Assembly (NCBI GenBank): GCA_947652115.1
Contig: OX393564.1
Location: 4,328,354-4,392,353, forward strand
From: Blastomussa wellsi
Taxonomy: Eukaryota; Cnidaria; Anthozoa; Scleractinia; Plerogyridae
Direction: 5' to 3'
DNA: 64,000 nt
The notes below the pieces were generated by a model. The model was not told the DNA's origin, did no database searches, and was given only the letters and a program-made list of their open reading frames with translations. Positions within the stretch are counted from its first letter, which is position 1, and each line of letters begins with the position of its first letter. A program made the translations under genes and the position numbers. This document shows positions 1 through 10,330 of the stretch, in pieces.

Positions 1-2722
1 TTTGCATCAGTTTAATAACATTTCCTGCACCATTAGTCATGCCATCATCTGTCCTTGTATTCAGAGATATCTCAGTTCTTTCTCCAACTGCTAAGTGTAA
101 TATTGAGTGTAATTGTTTAGTCTTCCTAGGATCGCTCGGTATCTGTTTCAATATTTTGTTTCTAAGCTCCTGTGATTCAGCTCCAAGTACACTATCATGT
201 GCTTTGATAGAATATTTTATACCTGTAAGAGCATTATGAGCTTTGTGGTTAAAATCATTCACTTTTGAATTTTGGATAAACAAATGTGGTGCATCTTTTG
301 GATAGCTTGGATTACTTAATGCAATGCAGCGACTCTTTAATTTTGCAATGTCCTCATTTGTATGATTACCTTCTCTTAATCTGTTCAATAGCTCAGCAAA
401 TTCCTTGCTTTCTCTTTGCCTCATTATTTGTTTCAGTTCAAACATTTTGAAAAGCTCTTGCCACACATTAGGAGCAAGAATTCTATATTCATCATTGTCC
501 ATGTTCTTGAATATATAACCATCCATCACTGGTTGTAACTGGAATAAATCACCAATAGCAACTATACTGACTGCACCAAAAGGTAGTGAACTACCTTTGA
601 TATCTTTTAGTCTACCATTTATTTGAATAGTGAACATGGTATTTCCCACCATAGATATTTCATCTATAAATATGAGTTTTATTCCACCTAGTTGACATCG
701 TATTGTGTTAAGTCTACTTGAGTCAAGGCTTTTGTGGTTTCTTAGTGACTGACTTGCTGGTATTGCAAGAGCACTATGTATGGTATTTCCCTTAATGTTA
801 TATGCTGCTTTTCCAGTAGGTGCTAGCATCAATACTGTTATTTGCGAAAAATCAATGCCAGGTCTAGTATTGTAATACTTCAATGCAGCCTGATACAAGG
901 CTTTAGTGACATGTGATTTACCAACACCTGCACCACCACTAAGAAAACAGTAAAATGGTTCTTCAGAGGTCTTAATCTGATGCAAGACATGATAGAAAAA
1001 TTCTTTTTGTTCTTTATTCAAAGTTTGTACCATATGTCTGTATTCATCGTCTGGTAATTCATTCATTGTCAGTGGTTCACTATTATCTACAGATGGTATT
1101 CCTAAATCACCTGATAAATTATAATTGCCACTAAAATCAGGATGTAAATCCTGGTCTCCTTCTGCCTGATGTTGTCGTTCTATATTTTGTGTGCAGGGAG
1201 CTATATCATCATATCTGTCTTCTATTTGATTTATTTGTTTCTGAATTTCATTGAAATCTTCATTACAAACAGCATATTGTTTCATTTGTTCTTTAATAAC
1301 ATTGGAGAGAACCATACATCTATCTTGATATGATGCAAAGTTTCCTAGTAAATCAGTTTCCTCATTTCTCCATGGAGTAAACAGCATTAAAAGTTCACGA
1401 TAATGTTTTTCTGGTTCTTTTTCTTTGTTAAACCATACGCTTCTTAAAACCCTAGCTTTAGAACGTCTCTTTGTTTTACTGCTTGTTGTGTTGACAAACT
1501 CATCATCATTTTGTTCATCATCAATATATTTTTCCAATGGAAGACCATCAATATCAATCTCATTTGTTTCCTTAACGTATGGCTTTGAACTACAGTTATC
1601 ATACCATGCAGCCCAATCTGCTAGTGTTAAATTTTCTAATTTTGGTGGGCGCTTACAATATCTCTTAAGTAACCCAGTGGTATATATTTCTTCAGAGTCA
1701 TTATCCATTTCTTTAATGTCTTCTATAGGCTTCAAAAGCTCTACCCTTTCATCAGGAGGTGAAGTGTTTATGAATATGATTTGTCTTGATGCTTTTCTCA
1801 TGGGTAACTGCAATGCAATATAAACTGCTTCTTGTGCACTTATTTCTACATTATTAAGAAATTTACTGCCAATATCTCTTACTTGCTGTTTTATATTGCA
1901 ATTGCCCTCTCTAACTTCAGTACATGCCTGTCTCAAAAGTTCACTCATACCTTTTTGTGATTTTGATATGTAATTTGCTATGTATACAGCACATGCATAA
2001 ACATCTAATACATACTGTATATCCATATTTGCTCTCCATGCTGTTAAACAATCTGCATTATAGTTGTTTATGTGTATTTCATTTGGGTTCCGTTTCAAAA
2101 ATATGGTAGCAGCATTCAAAGATGAACGGATAGCCATGAAATATTTTTCTTCAGTTATATTCAGCTGAAGTAATAAGTCCTCAAATGTCATATTTCCACA
2201 ATTTTGTAAATCATCCAGATAACTCTTTTTTGATTTCCAGCTCTCTTTGTACACCTTTATGTCACTATTGGGTGTCTTTTCATCAAGTGGATACAATATC
2301 ATTGTTTGTTTCATTGGAGGCTGTGGATAGTTGAATCTACAAGGATTGCTTGTATTTTTACGACATGTATGTGAATGCCTATGTACTTGTCTATTGACAA
2401 GTTTTAACAGTTCTGGATTGTCTACAGGTTTAACGCATGTAATGATTTTATCAATAAATGTTGTCACTTTTTTGTCACTGTCTATTTGAAATTGTGGGGC
2501 ATCTTTTATCCATATCAGCATGTGAATATGAGGTGACCCTCTCTGTTGGTATTCTACTCGATAAAACCAGTCTGATATTTTACCTAAAGGCTCTGAAGAG
2601 CTTAATAGAAAGTGAGTTAAAAACTGGTTTACTTGATAATCAAAATGTCTGGCACAAGTAACTGGGTCACTCTGTATCAAACGGCATCTGTCTTCCCAGT
2701 TAAATTTCTCTATTTGCTCATC
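1..2722 (-). pseudogene. Helitron Rep/helicase, C-terminal part (Rep HUH-Y2 and PIF1 helicase), partial
   Basis: A single open frame runs from the insertion point at 2,722 to the window edge, about 900 codons, with no stop. Near 2,500-2,530 it reads GSPHIHMLIW, the HxH metal-binding motif of the Rep nuclease. Near 1,970 it reads AVYIANYISKSQKG, with two tyrosines four residues apart followed by lysines, the Helitron two-tyrosine motif. Near 915-950 is FLSGGAGVGKSH, a PIF1-type Walker A, and near 665-700 IFIDEISMVG, the Walker B. Known role of the family: nicking and joining of transposon DNA at the paired tyrosines, and strand unwinding by the helicase. The upstream half is separated from it by a DNA transposon, so I call it a pseudogene, although this part itself is intact and could still be conserved in other copies. 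Confidence 0.88.
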
Positions 2723-3717
2723 CAGGGTTCTTGTTAAGAGCCGGTAACCGGTTATTTTTACCGGCTGTTCAAGTAAATGTTACCGGCTGTTTCACTGAGA
2801 TATTCACCGAGATTATCCAATAAATGTTCGTCTGATCAAAGGTGAAATCCCATCGCGTTTATGGGAAAATGTTGCTTTCCCCTTCTAACCAGTGCTGTGA
2901 AGATATCTAGCAGATGTGACCGCTTTGAAAATGCATAATTTGTTGAAGCAATCCAGCTTGTTTCGGCCGCCTCGAAACGACGTCCGCCATGTTTTCTTTC
3001 CATTCCTCTCGCGGCCAGGAGACCCCCCCACAATCCCATGAGAAACGTTTACAAAAATGGCGTCCAGTCATGCGAAACGCCAGAAAGCTCTCTTTGAATT
3101 TGGTTTTCAACCAAAGCGTCCAAAAAGCGGTGGTGAGTAAATATCAAAATGGCATAACCTGCTTTGTTTTTGCTGAGTATTAAATCAATTCAACAGCTGC
3201 TGACACGAGACAGTGATCGATACGAACGTCAAGTTAACACTTGAACTCGCTTGCCTGCGCAGTGTCTTCTGAATTCTAAGTTTTTCGCACTTGTCTTTTC
3301 CCTGTGGACAAATTTTTCCCCATTCAGGTGCTAAAAAGTGTTTATTGGCATTCGCATAAGCAAAGTATTTAAAAAAAATTTATCTAGATTGTTTACATTT
3401 TATCAAAAGAGAACTGTTATAATATAACTGATTTACATGTGACGTCATAAATAAAAATGATGATTTACACTTAACAATAATTTGTTGTCTCAAGAAAAAG
3501 GGTGCCACGAGACGTGTCAAAAGACACTTTGAATCACTGAAAACTCAATTGCTCCCGGGGGCTTCGCCCTCTGGGCCCCCACCGGGGCTCTGCCCCTGGA
3601 CCCCGGTGGGGGCCTACGCGGCCCCCACACCCCCGGCGGGAGGGGCAGGTAACAAAGTTACCTGCTATTTTCAGTTATTTACCTTCTATGAAAATATTTA
3701 GCAAGAACCCTGTCATC
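2718..3717. mobile_element. 990-bp TIR DNA transposon inserted in the Helitron Rep gene
   Basis: The element spans 2,723-3,712. Its ends are inverted copies of CAGGGTTCTTG followed by (T/C)TAA, about 15 bp with one mismatch. It is flanked by direct repeats TCATC at 2,718-2,722 and 3,713-3,717. Removing the element and one repeat fuses the two Helitron frames without loss or gain of a base, which proves insertion into a once-intact gene. Inside are a possible first transposase exon (3,057-3,132) and a GC-rich patch at 3,550-3,650. No full transposase is present, so it is non-autonomous. A 5-bp duplication fits few superfamilies neatly; the CAGGG ends recall hAT, but hAT elements usually make 8-bp duplications, so I leave the superfamily open. 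Confidence 0.85.
3057..3132 (+). pseudogene. possible remnant first exon of a transposase inside the inserted element
   Basis: An ATG at 3,057 opens a 25-codon frame (it begins MASSHAKRQKALFEFGF) that ends one base past a codon boundary at a perfect splice donor, GTGAGT, at 3,133. A short basic start followed by a Leu-Phe-x-Phe-Gly-Phe stretch recalls the N-termini of some hAT-like transposases with zinc-finger domains. No downstream exon is visible before the right end of the element. This may be a fossil of the autonomous parent, or chance. Confidence 0.3.
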
Positions 3718-5107
3718 AGTATAAGTCTTATTGTCAAGAAGCTGGCCAAGTATTCTAAGTAAATGCACCCATTGGGTTTCAGCAGATGAGAAACTGCAAA
3801 ACAATGTAGCTGGACCCAATTGTCTAATCATTGCAAACAAGTCTTTTTTGGCTTTTTCAAAATATGGTGGTGAACCTCTCAAAGCATTTAGAAATTTGTA
3901 GCCTTCATCATGACGAATAAGTCTATCTAAAGCTCCATGTTGTTTCAACTGTCCTGCGTTAATGCTTCGGCTATTTCCCTTACATTTTCTAAGAGCAATA
4001 TGGCACTTTCCCAAAAGAATTTTCATTTGAAGTTTTTTTGTCTTAAAGAATATATTCTCCACACACATTGCAGCTCGTCTATCTGACCGTCTCAGTTCTG
4101 ATTTACATATATCACTATAAGTTACTTTCACTTTTCGCTGTTCAGTATCGGGTCGTGACTGTCCTAAAAATATTCCAGGATATGCTAGTTCTTCACAATA
4201 TTTGTCTCTAAAAACACTAAGTGGCTGACTACCTTCAGCTGGAGCAACATTCAGTATATTTTGCCGTTCAGAGTCTTCTAAAAAGTCTGTGGCAGTGAAT
4301 AAAGTATCAGTGACACCAGCTGAAATTTGTTGTACATCTTCACCTTCATTTTGATTATTTACATTTTCGGTCAAGTTATCATTACACTCCATTTCATTAT
4401 CATCATTTTCTAGCTGAGCAACTTCTGTGACATATGTATTTGCCCAATCTTCATTGATTACAATTCCCTCATCTTTATATAAGGTGCTATTTGACATCAG
4501 CCATTTGGCTGCTTCAACAACCTTATCTGGCCTTACATTCAAAGATAATGCTGAACTTTTATACTGTAGCTTACGTTTTAAATTGACTTTAATTGTTGCA
4601 GTCTCGCTATGCAGTCGTGGTAACATGGTTACGGTATGGGCAACATCTGCAGGTACATTAACAATATTGCCATGTATCTTTAGTTGTCTACCTCGTGGAG
4701 CTTGCATTAATTTTTGGAATGCAATCCTTGGTGCTAATAATCTACATTCTAATTCATTGAGGTCAAAAAATACTGGTTTCATTGGAAAACCCATGCCATT
4801 AGCTATAGCACATGGAGGGAGTTTGTTCTTCATCAAATAATTATTACAAGTTCTACAAATCCACTCTTTGTCATCAAGACTTATCTTATTACACAGATAT
4901 TTTGCACTATCAAGTTGGGATTCTCTAAGTTTACAAGCATTTACTACACTATGCTTATACCACAGCTGATCACAACAACTGCAGATGTATAGTGGACCTT
5001 GTTTAACTATGTCATGAAACTTTTTCACACTAACATCAACAGATGTCTTTGTATTTTTCAGTACTGCTCTACGATGTCTATGATAAGCATTGCGTTTAGC
5101 TTTTTTT
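3713..5107 (-). pseudogene. Helitron protein, middle part: DUF6570-like region and start of Helitron_like_N
   Basis: The open frame (stop at 3,679 inside the inserted element; true Helitron coding ends at 3,713) begins with a cysteine-pair region (CSCC ... CRTC) that looks zinc-binding. It continues with the conserved stretch AIANGMGFP ... NIVNVPADVAHTVTMLPRL that I recognise as DUF6570, common upstream of Helitron Rep domains. It ends in RGSPPYFEKAKKDLFAMIRQ ... SSAETQW, the start of the Helitron_like_N domain. The last eight or so residues before the stop come from the transposon end. It continues the frame of the OTU segment once a missing base near 5,101 is allowed for. Confidence 0.82.
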
Positions 5108-5395
5108 CTGGTGTATTTAAAGGTGCTCCATGCTTTCGTTTGTTTTCGTTTTCCTTTGTTCCTTTTTCTGGAGAATCAGTACCTTTTCTACATTTCAGTA
5201 CTGCTCTACGATGTCTATCATAAGCATTGCGTTTAGCCTTTTTTTCTGGTGTATTTAAAGCTGCTCTACGATGTTTATCATAAGCATTGCGTTTAGCTTT
5301 TTTTTCTGGTGTATTTAAAGCTGCTCTACGATGTTTATCATAAGCATTGCGTTTAGCTTTTTTTTCTGGTGTATTTAAAGCTGCTCTACGCTTTC
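5066..5395. repeat. in-frame 60-bp tandem repeats in the Helitron linker
   Basis: Four to five units of 60 bp, each containing ATCATAAGCATTGCGTTTAG on the plus strand, encode a 20-residue Lys/Arg-rich block on the minus strand. Three central units are nearly identical; outer ones diverge. The unit nearest 5,100 has seven T where its neighbours have eight (or CC plus seven T), which is the frameshift. Confidence 0.85.
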
Positions 5396-5993
5396 TTTTG
5401 TTTTCGTTTTCCTTTGCTCTTTTCTCAGGAGAATCAGTACCTTTTCTATATTTTTTCATATATTCAGCTCTATTTTGCTCACCCGATTTTTCTTGTTCTA
5501 TATCAGTAGAATTTTCTAAAGGCGAGACTGGACATGTGGATACATAATGCATTTCTCCTATATGGCCTATATATACTGACTGGATATTTCCAGCATCATT
5601 ACAAATTGTTGGCTCAATTATTGTTGTTTCTCTAAAAGTTTGACTTGATTCCACTATATTTATTTTTAATTGCATTGAGTCAGAAATTGCTTGTATAACA
5701 ATGTTATCAGCCCATGTACCTTGGTGTGACATATTACACAGATATTGAATCCAAGAAGTGCCTACTACACTTTCTATGAACCGATCAGGATTATCACATA
5801 AGAATCTCACAGCTGTTGCTCTAATTTCAACATGACGGTTTGAATCACCATATAACTGATGTGATATTGATTTAAATAAACAATCACCCTCACCACCTAC
5901 ATCTAATGGCTGTAATCCATGTTTAAGCATTCTATATCGCAATACAGAATTTTGGTTGTTAACAGAAATGGTTTCAAAAGTATTCCCAGTCAA

Positions 5994-6023
5994 AGGACCA
6001 GGATTTAATTCAACATCACCTGA
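5994..6023 (-). other. 2A-like ribosome-skipping motif in the Helitron polyprotein
   Basis: The frame reads SGDVELNPGP, an exact match to the core of 2A peptides, D(V/I)ExNPGP, where the ribosome skips the last Gly-Pro bond. It lies between the basic leader and the OTU domain. If active it would release the leader from the OTU-Rep-helicase part. 2A-like motifs are known from viruses and from some retrotransposons of invertebrates; activity here is inference. Confidence 0.8.
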
Positions 6024-6429
6024 TAATGACACTTTGCGTTTAGCCACACAATATCTTTCTCCCTTAACTTTAAATGCATAAAAATGTGAACTATAGAAAC
6101 TATTTTCTTTGCGAATAAACTTCATTTTCCAATGCTTGAAATATTTTGCAACTTTATACAAAATAGATGAAACAGGTACACATCTGAACACCATTTTCTT
6201 AAGTTTGTCACGTGACTTTTTCTTTTTGAGCAAATCAATAATAGTTTTAATCCTAACCCGAGACGGCTCTCTTTCTCTCATCCTACATTTAGCACGTTTT
6301 ACACACAGTCGAGAGTGTCTGTGTTTTTCATTACACGGCTTACATTTATTTGGTAAGTCATTAGAGCAAGGCTGAACTTCGATTGGTGCTTTCAAAGTTG
6401 GGTCATTGTTGTCTTTTTTTAATAAATTT

Positions 6430-6574
6430 ATGGCTCCCCGAAGGGATTTTGTTTGGCACTCCCGAGGGAGTTTAGATATGGCTCCCCGAAGGGATTTTGT
6501 TTGGCACTCCCGAGGGAGTTTAGATATGGCTCCCCGAAGGGACATTTGGCACTCCCGAAGGAGTTTATATAAAC
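6430..6574. repeat. 48-bp tandem repeat, three units
   Basis: The unit begins ATGGCTCCCCGAAGGGA and ends GGGAGTTTAGAT; two full 48-bp copies and a third of about 45 bp follow each other. The unit length is a multiple of three, so the minus-strand frame repeats a 16-residue block. Each unit also contains a small palindromic pair (CTCCCCGAAGGGA / CTCCCGAGGGAG). Confidence 0.85.
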
Positions 6575-6949
6575 AGTCGCCAACGAGCGAAGAAGGACCG
6601 TCGTGGTACACCTTTTGGCTGTTTATCATAAGATTTCCTACTTTTGCATGGTAATTCCATCTTCTGTAGAAGTTACTGATCGCTAAACAAGGCATATAAA
6701 GACAGGATTGGGCAGGAAGCGCTCGTCCACGGCCATTGATCGAGGGAAGAATCATGGAGACTTTCTTCAGTTTCTTTGCCGATAAAGCAAGAAAATTCTT
6801 TAAAAATCTCTTCATGTTGCTTTTAACATCAAATTCTTTGAAATTCAACCGAAAGTTCAGCCTGGCTCTAGAAGGAAAGGGAGATATAAAACATAGAAAA
6901 CTTACCAACGATGAGTACAAACGCGCTGTGGAGCGCTGTGTGATGTGAG

Positions 6950-7720
6950 CACATGGAACGACCTTGCAACGTCATGTCTTCTCGGGATACGAAAATCAAA
7001 CGAACATTTCTCGAAAGTGATATCGGGTTGATCGTTACCATCTACGTCATTCCTCGAGATGCGAAAAACAAACGAACATTGGTCGAATGATCTCGAGTTG
7101 TACTCGCGCTGTTGGCGAAAGAATACGAGAAAAAGCCGAGTTACGGACACACACGCACGCATGAGTGCGTGCATGACGCATGAGTGCGTGCATGATAACA
7201 TAGTGCCTTGTTGGCTCTACGAGCCACTAGGCACAAAAACAGATCGAGAATAACCAATTACGACTAAATATGCGTGAATTCTGGCGCTTCTGTTATGCCG
7301 TTGCTTTCAGTGAATGTGTGAATACAAAACTTCCAGCCAAAACAAAGAACGCATTCCTTCACGTAGTCTGCCCTTGTGATTGTTTACTTTACCTGAGTAA
7401 CCTTGTTTTCGCCTGTGTGGTTTTGCTCCACGCTGTTCACCCCCTAATTAATTAGTCTACTGCGTCAAGATTAAACGAAATCCGTTTCCGAATCATCTCC
7501 AATTCGGCTATATGATAGGGTTTGAAAACGTGCTTCCGCGACCCCTTCCAGCACTGCGTTGTTTACAAATACATCTAGACTACTAGTCTCCAACACTGGA
7601 AGATCCTGGAATTATAACTCTGTAACATCCAATCAGAGACGTTACTTTTTGTGTCTATGTTTAATTATTTTACATGATGCACCTGTTTTCTAACTTCTAA
7701 GTTAGACTACCCTTAGATAC
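6950..7720. other. non-coding stretch at the possible Helitron 5' side
   Basis: No gene is recognisable. Two copies of a block around CGAAAA(T/A)CAAACGAACATT occur at about 6,980-7,015 and 7,055-7,090. A 19-bp unit, CGCATGAGTGCGTGCATGA, is repeated twice at about 7,157-7,194. The 5' terminus of the Helitron probably lies in or near this stretch but cannot be fixed from one copy. Confidence 0.4.
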
Positions 7721-7870
7721 ATAGGCGCACCGGCCGGGGGGAGGGGGGTGGGGGCAAATTTCGGGCAACTCCGAGTATTCGGGCAGCAAGAGAAACTTGG
7801 GCAACTTGGTTCACCGCCCCTCCCCCCCCCCCCTCCCCGGGCGAAAAAAATTGCCCGTACGCTTATGCTT
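7720..7870. repeat. low-complexity G/C-tract repeat fragment
   Basis: A run of G-rich sequence (7,730-7,755) is mirrored by C-rich sequence (7,815-7,840), with GGGCAA and TTGCCC near the two sides. It looks like a short, degenerate foldback repeat rather than a gene; the ORF across it is compositionally biased. Confidence 0.45.
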
Positions 7871-8448
7871 AGATAAGTCAACCATTCGGCGGCTCTGTTC
7901 AAGACTTTCTGAAAAAAAAAGAACCTTTCCTTAAATATAACTAAAAGACATTTTTCCTGCCGGGGAAAAAAATTATGGATCGTGCTCGAAAAGATCAAAA
8001 GAGGAACATATAAATTCTCCCCAAGAACACCTCAGTGTAAATCTTTTAATGCAATATATTTATTTGGGTAAAACAATGCATTTTGCCACGTTATTCGTTT
8101 GTTGTCCCTGTAAAGTAAACTCACGAGATCTGTGATCCAATTTATGGATTATCGACTCTTTTAATTTGTTTTTACAATACTTGTAATCTATAGTTTAAGC
8201 CTGTCACGTATGATCTCGACAAATTTGTGCTTCCTTTCGATTCGTATCTTACCATATGTCAATCCTGGTGTACGGATTTCTTTTGTTTTCATTCTGACCT
8301 AGCTAAACAATCGATAATTTTGTCATTTTGCTGCGAGAAAACGGCTTGTATAATGCTTCATGTATATGAAATGTTCTGAGCTCAAAACACGCCATATCCC
8401 CCCTCGTTAACTGCTGGAAACCTTGTACCTCTGTTTTTTTTTCAAAAT
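7870..8448. other. intergenic, nothing recognised
   Basis: AT-rich sequence without a credible ORF, splice-supported exon, or RNA gene. Confidence 0.5.
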
Positions 8449-8625
8449 GGGAGGCGCAGTGGCCTAATGGACACTGCGCTGTGTTAAGACAAGACAATTT
8501 GCTCTTGTAGTGCGGCATGGACTAGCATCCCATCCAGGGGAGAGTAGAAATACTCTTTGTCACTTCATGCTAAGAAAACTGGAAAAGCTTTTGCCTGATG
8601 GGCCATATGCTCGTACGCAGACCTC
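8449..8625 (+). repeat. SINE copy, internally deleted
   Basis: It begins GGGAGGCGCAGTGGCCTAATGG, the tRNA-like A-box end of the SINE seen complete at 24,192. It then jumps to the 3' body (GGACTAGCATCCCATCCAGG, CTTCATGCTAAG, CCTGATGGGCCA). The B-box segment is missing. Confidence 0.8.
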
Positions 8626-9770
8626 TTTCTAAACTGAAATACTAATGGCTTGCAGTTTGCTTGTGAAACCTTGACATATCATATCATGGTTTTGCAATTG
8701 TCAGCAGATCATTTTTAAATAGATTCACAAGTGCCTTTTAATTACATTGAGGCAATTAAAGTTTTAAATTTAGCTTTACAGTAAAGGCTGAATATTTTTG
8801 TCTTTTATCACGGGATAAAAGCTGCACGTTCTGGTGTGTGTTAAGATCGAGTTTACCAAAAGGAAGCGCATTTTCTGAACGTAGTTTTGCAATCCCTTAT
8901 TAGGCAGTTGTTCGAAACCATTGGCAATGCCCCAAGTGTAATTAGTCAATTCCAGCTGCGGAAAAGTTCCTCTATCAAAGCCATGAAATTGAAGTCCCTT
9001 TCGTTATTGTCTATGAAAGCTTTCTTCGCTGTTTTCAGTATTGTTCGTATAATTTTCCTTGAAAGAAGAATACGTGCAGTCAGGTTACTAAAGAAATCGG
9101 CCATATATATCACAGAAAAACAGGGCGGGGCGCGTTGGACTACGTAAACGCATCGCATATGAGCGCGAGCTCGCACGATATCGTGATATCTGGTGATTCG
9201 ATTCCTTGTTTGGCATCTGGAATATTCGGTGCAATTTCCAATATAGAATTAATTAGTTGGTGTCGTGACTTGTTTAATCTCGGCTGCGCTCAATGATTAA
9301 GTTGATAACCTGTTTCTTTCGGTGTTAATTAGATTTGTTGAAGCACTTGAGTCCACGAACACGCACACGAACACGCGTTTATTTTTACAAATTCAAGGCA
9401 GGTATCATTAGTTAGCCAGTAGCGAGTACGTTGTCGATACTCGTTGCGACTCGGGCAGGTGGCGAGATACTACCCATCAAGATTAAGTGAACTATACTGC
9501 GAAGCTCCACGCGCCCTAAATGGGTTCTTTGTTTAAACTGGAGGTATATAAAAACAGGAATTTCGCATGTTGGTGTTTTAATGGCTTTATAGGTAGGGAT
9601 AACTGTCTGTCTTTTAGGCATTCAAATAGACTAAATGTAAGTAAACAGACCCACCATACCACGGGGTTGATTAATCTTTGTACGCTGAGGGGTATTCAAG
9701 TAAAAAGTTTCAGATAATATACGCAATGCCCTACTCAAGTAGGCCAGTGTGGAAGGGTTAGAATTTGCAC
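8626..9770. other. intergenic, nothing recognised
   Basis: No gene-like exon on either strand. Short ORFs here (for example 8,887-9,147) overlap on both strands and have no domain signal. Confidence 0.5.
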
Positions 9771-10022
9771 CTATCAATGTTAAGCCCGACGGCGGAGGCC
9801 GGGCATAGGTGGGGGATTTGACAGTAGTTATCGTCCCGTAGTGGGAACTGGGGACTTTTGAACGCTTTAGTGGACTTTCTAGCAACATTTTGATGACTTT
9901 TAGTAACTCTTTTGACGATCCACAAATGTCCTGGAGCAGGGCATTTGAACAGAAAATCTCAGCTCAGTTTAAGTGCCCCGCCTATGCCCGGCCTCCCGAC
10001 CCCTTCGGCTTACCATTGATAG
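9771..10022. repeat. MITE-like inverted-repeat element, about 252 bp
   Basis: The left end CTATCAATGTTAAGCCCGAC ... GGCCGGGCATAGGTGGGG is mirrored at the right by CCCCGCCTATGCCCGGCC ... CTTACCATTGATAG. The arms are about 45-50 bp with a few mismatches and small gaps. There is no coding capacity. Confidence 0.75.
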
Positions 10023-10189
10023 AATCATAAGAAGATCCGTTTTCCTACCCTGCTAATAATGGTTTGTGAAGGGGTAAGGGTTTAACCCTTGGGGTGGGAG
10101 CCTCCCCCTATAAGAGATATCGGAGTATCCCTTCCGAGATTCCGATTCAGGTGTATTTCATCTTTCTGCCAAGCGCCATTTTGGCTCAT

Positions 10190-10330
10190 CCTCGGTGTAC
10201 GAACCTGTGAAACTCACCAGTGACGCAAAGCAAAGAACGAACAAGACAGCAAAGAACCTCAAAAAAATATACAACAAAAAAACAATAGCTAAAAAACAAA
10301 GAAAAAAGTCACAGGTTTTTTACACCGAGG
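10190..10330. repeat. short foldback element, about 141 bp
   Basis: CCTCGGTGTACGAACCTGTGA at the left is inverted at the right as TCACAGGTTTTTTACACCGAGG. The interior is A-rich. A second, right-half copy occurs at about 14,395-14,448. Confidence 0.75.

Larger units (their letters stand above)
5058..6905 (-). pseudogene. Helitron protein, N-terminal part: basic leader, 2A-like motif, OTU protease, lysine-rich repeats
   Basis: The frame is open from about 6,920 down to a stop at 5,058. The upstream end sits on a splice-donor-like GTAAGT (about 6,900-6,905), so the first codons may lie in an intron and the true start is uncertain; an internal ATG is possible. Seen in order: a 16-residue repeat made three times (6,430-6,574), a Cys/Arg-rich basic section, GDVELNPGP at 5,994-6,023, then an OTU domain. 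The OTU has the catalytic block GGEGDCLF and a distal GEMHYVS carrying the histidine. It is followed by four or more copies of a basic unit around NTPEKKAKRNAYDKHRRAAL. The final copy is shifted by a 1-base deletion, giving an early stop. OTU proteases are cysteine deubiquitinases; here the domain is part of the transposon polyprotein. Confidence 0.83.
1..6950 (-). mobile_element. Helitron-type rolling-circle transposon, 5' and central part (OTU/2A-bearing)
   Basis: The minus strand encodes, in order from the right: an N-terminal basic region, a 2A-like motif, an OTU protease, a lysine-rich tandem-repeat linker, a DUF6570-like zone, a Helitron-like Rep (HUH and two-tyrosine motifs) and a PIF1-type helicase. 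This order is that of an autonomous Helitron of the Helitron2/Helentron kind. The helicase is still open at base 1, so the 3' end of the element lies outside the window. The 5' end is not defined; about 6,950-7,260 is a guess from the loss of coding signal. The copy is dead or dormant: one base is missing near 5,101 and a 990-bp transposon sits in the Rep domain. Helitron identity is firm from motifs; the subclass is inference. Confidence 0.9.

Noticed and set aside
6902..7201. 99-aa minus-strand ORF upstream of the Helitron gene
   Set aside because: It overlaps direct repeats and starts at a non-ATG codon; its repeated residues mirror the DNA repeats. It could hold a 5' exon of the Helitron but nothing supports coding.
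7702..7998. 98-aa minus-strand ORF
   Set aside because: Gly/Pro-rich translation of G and C tracts in a repeat; no domain.
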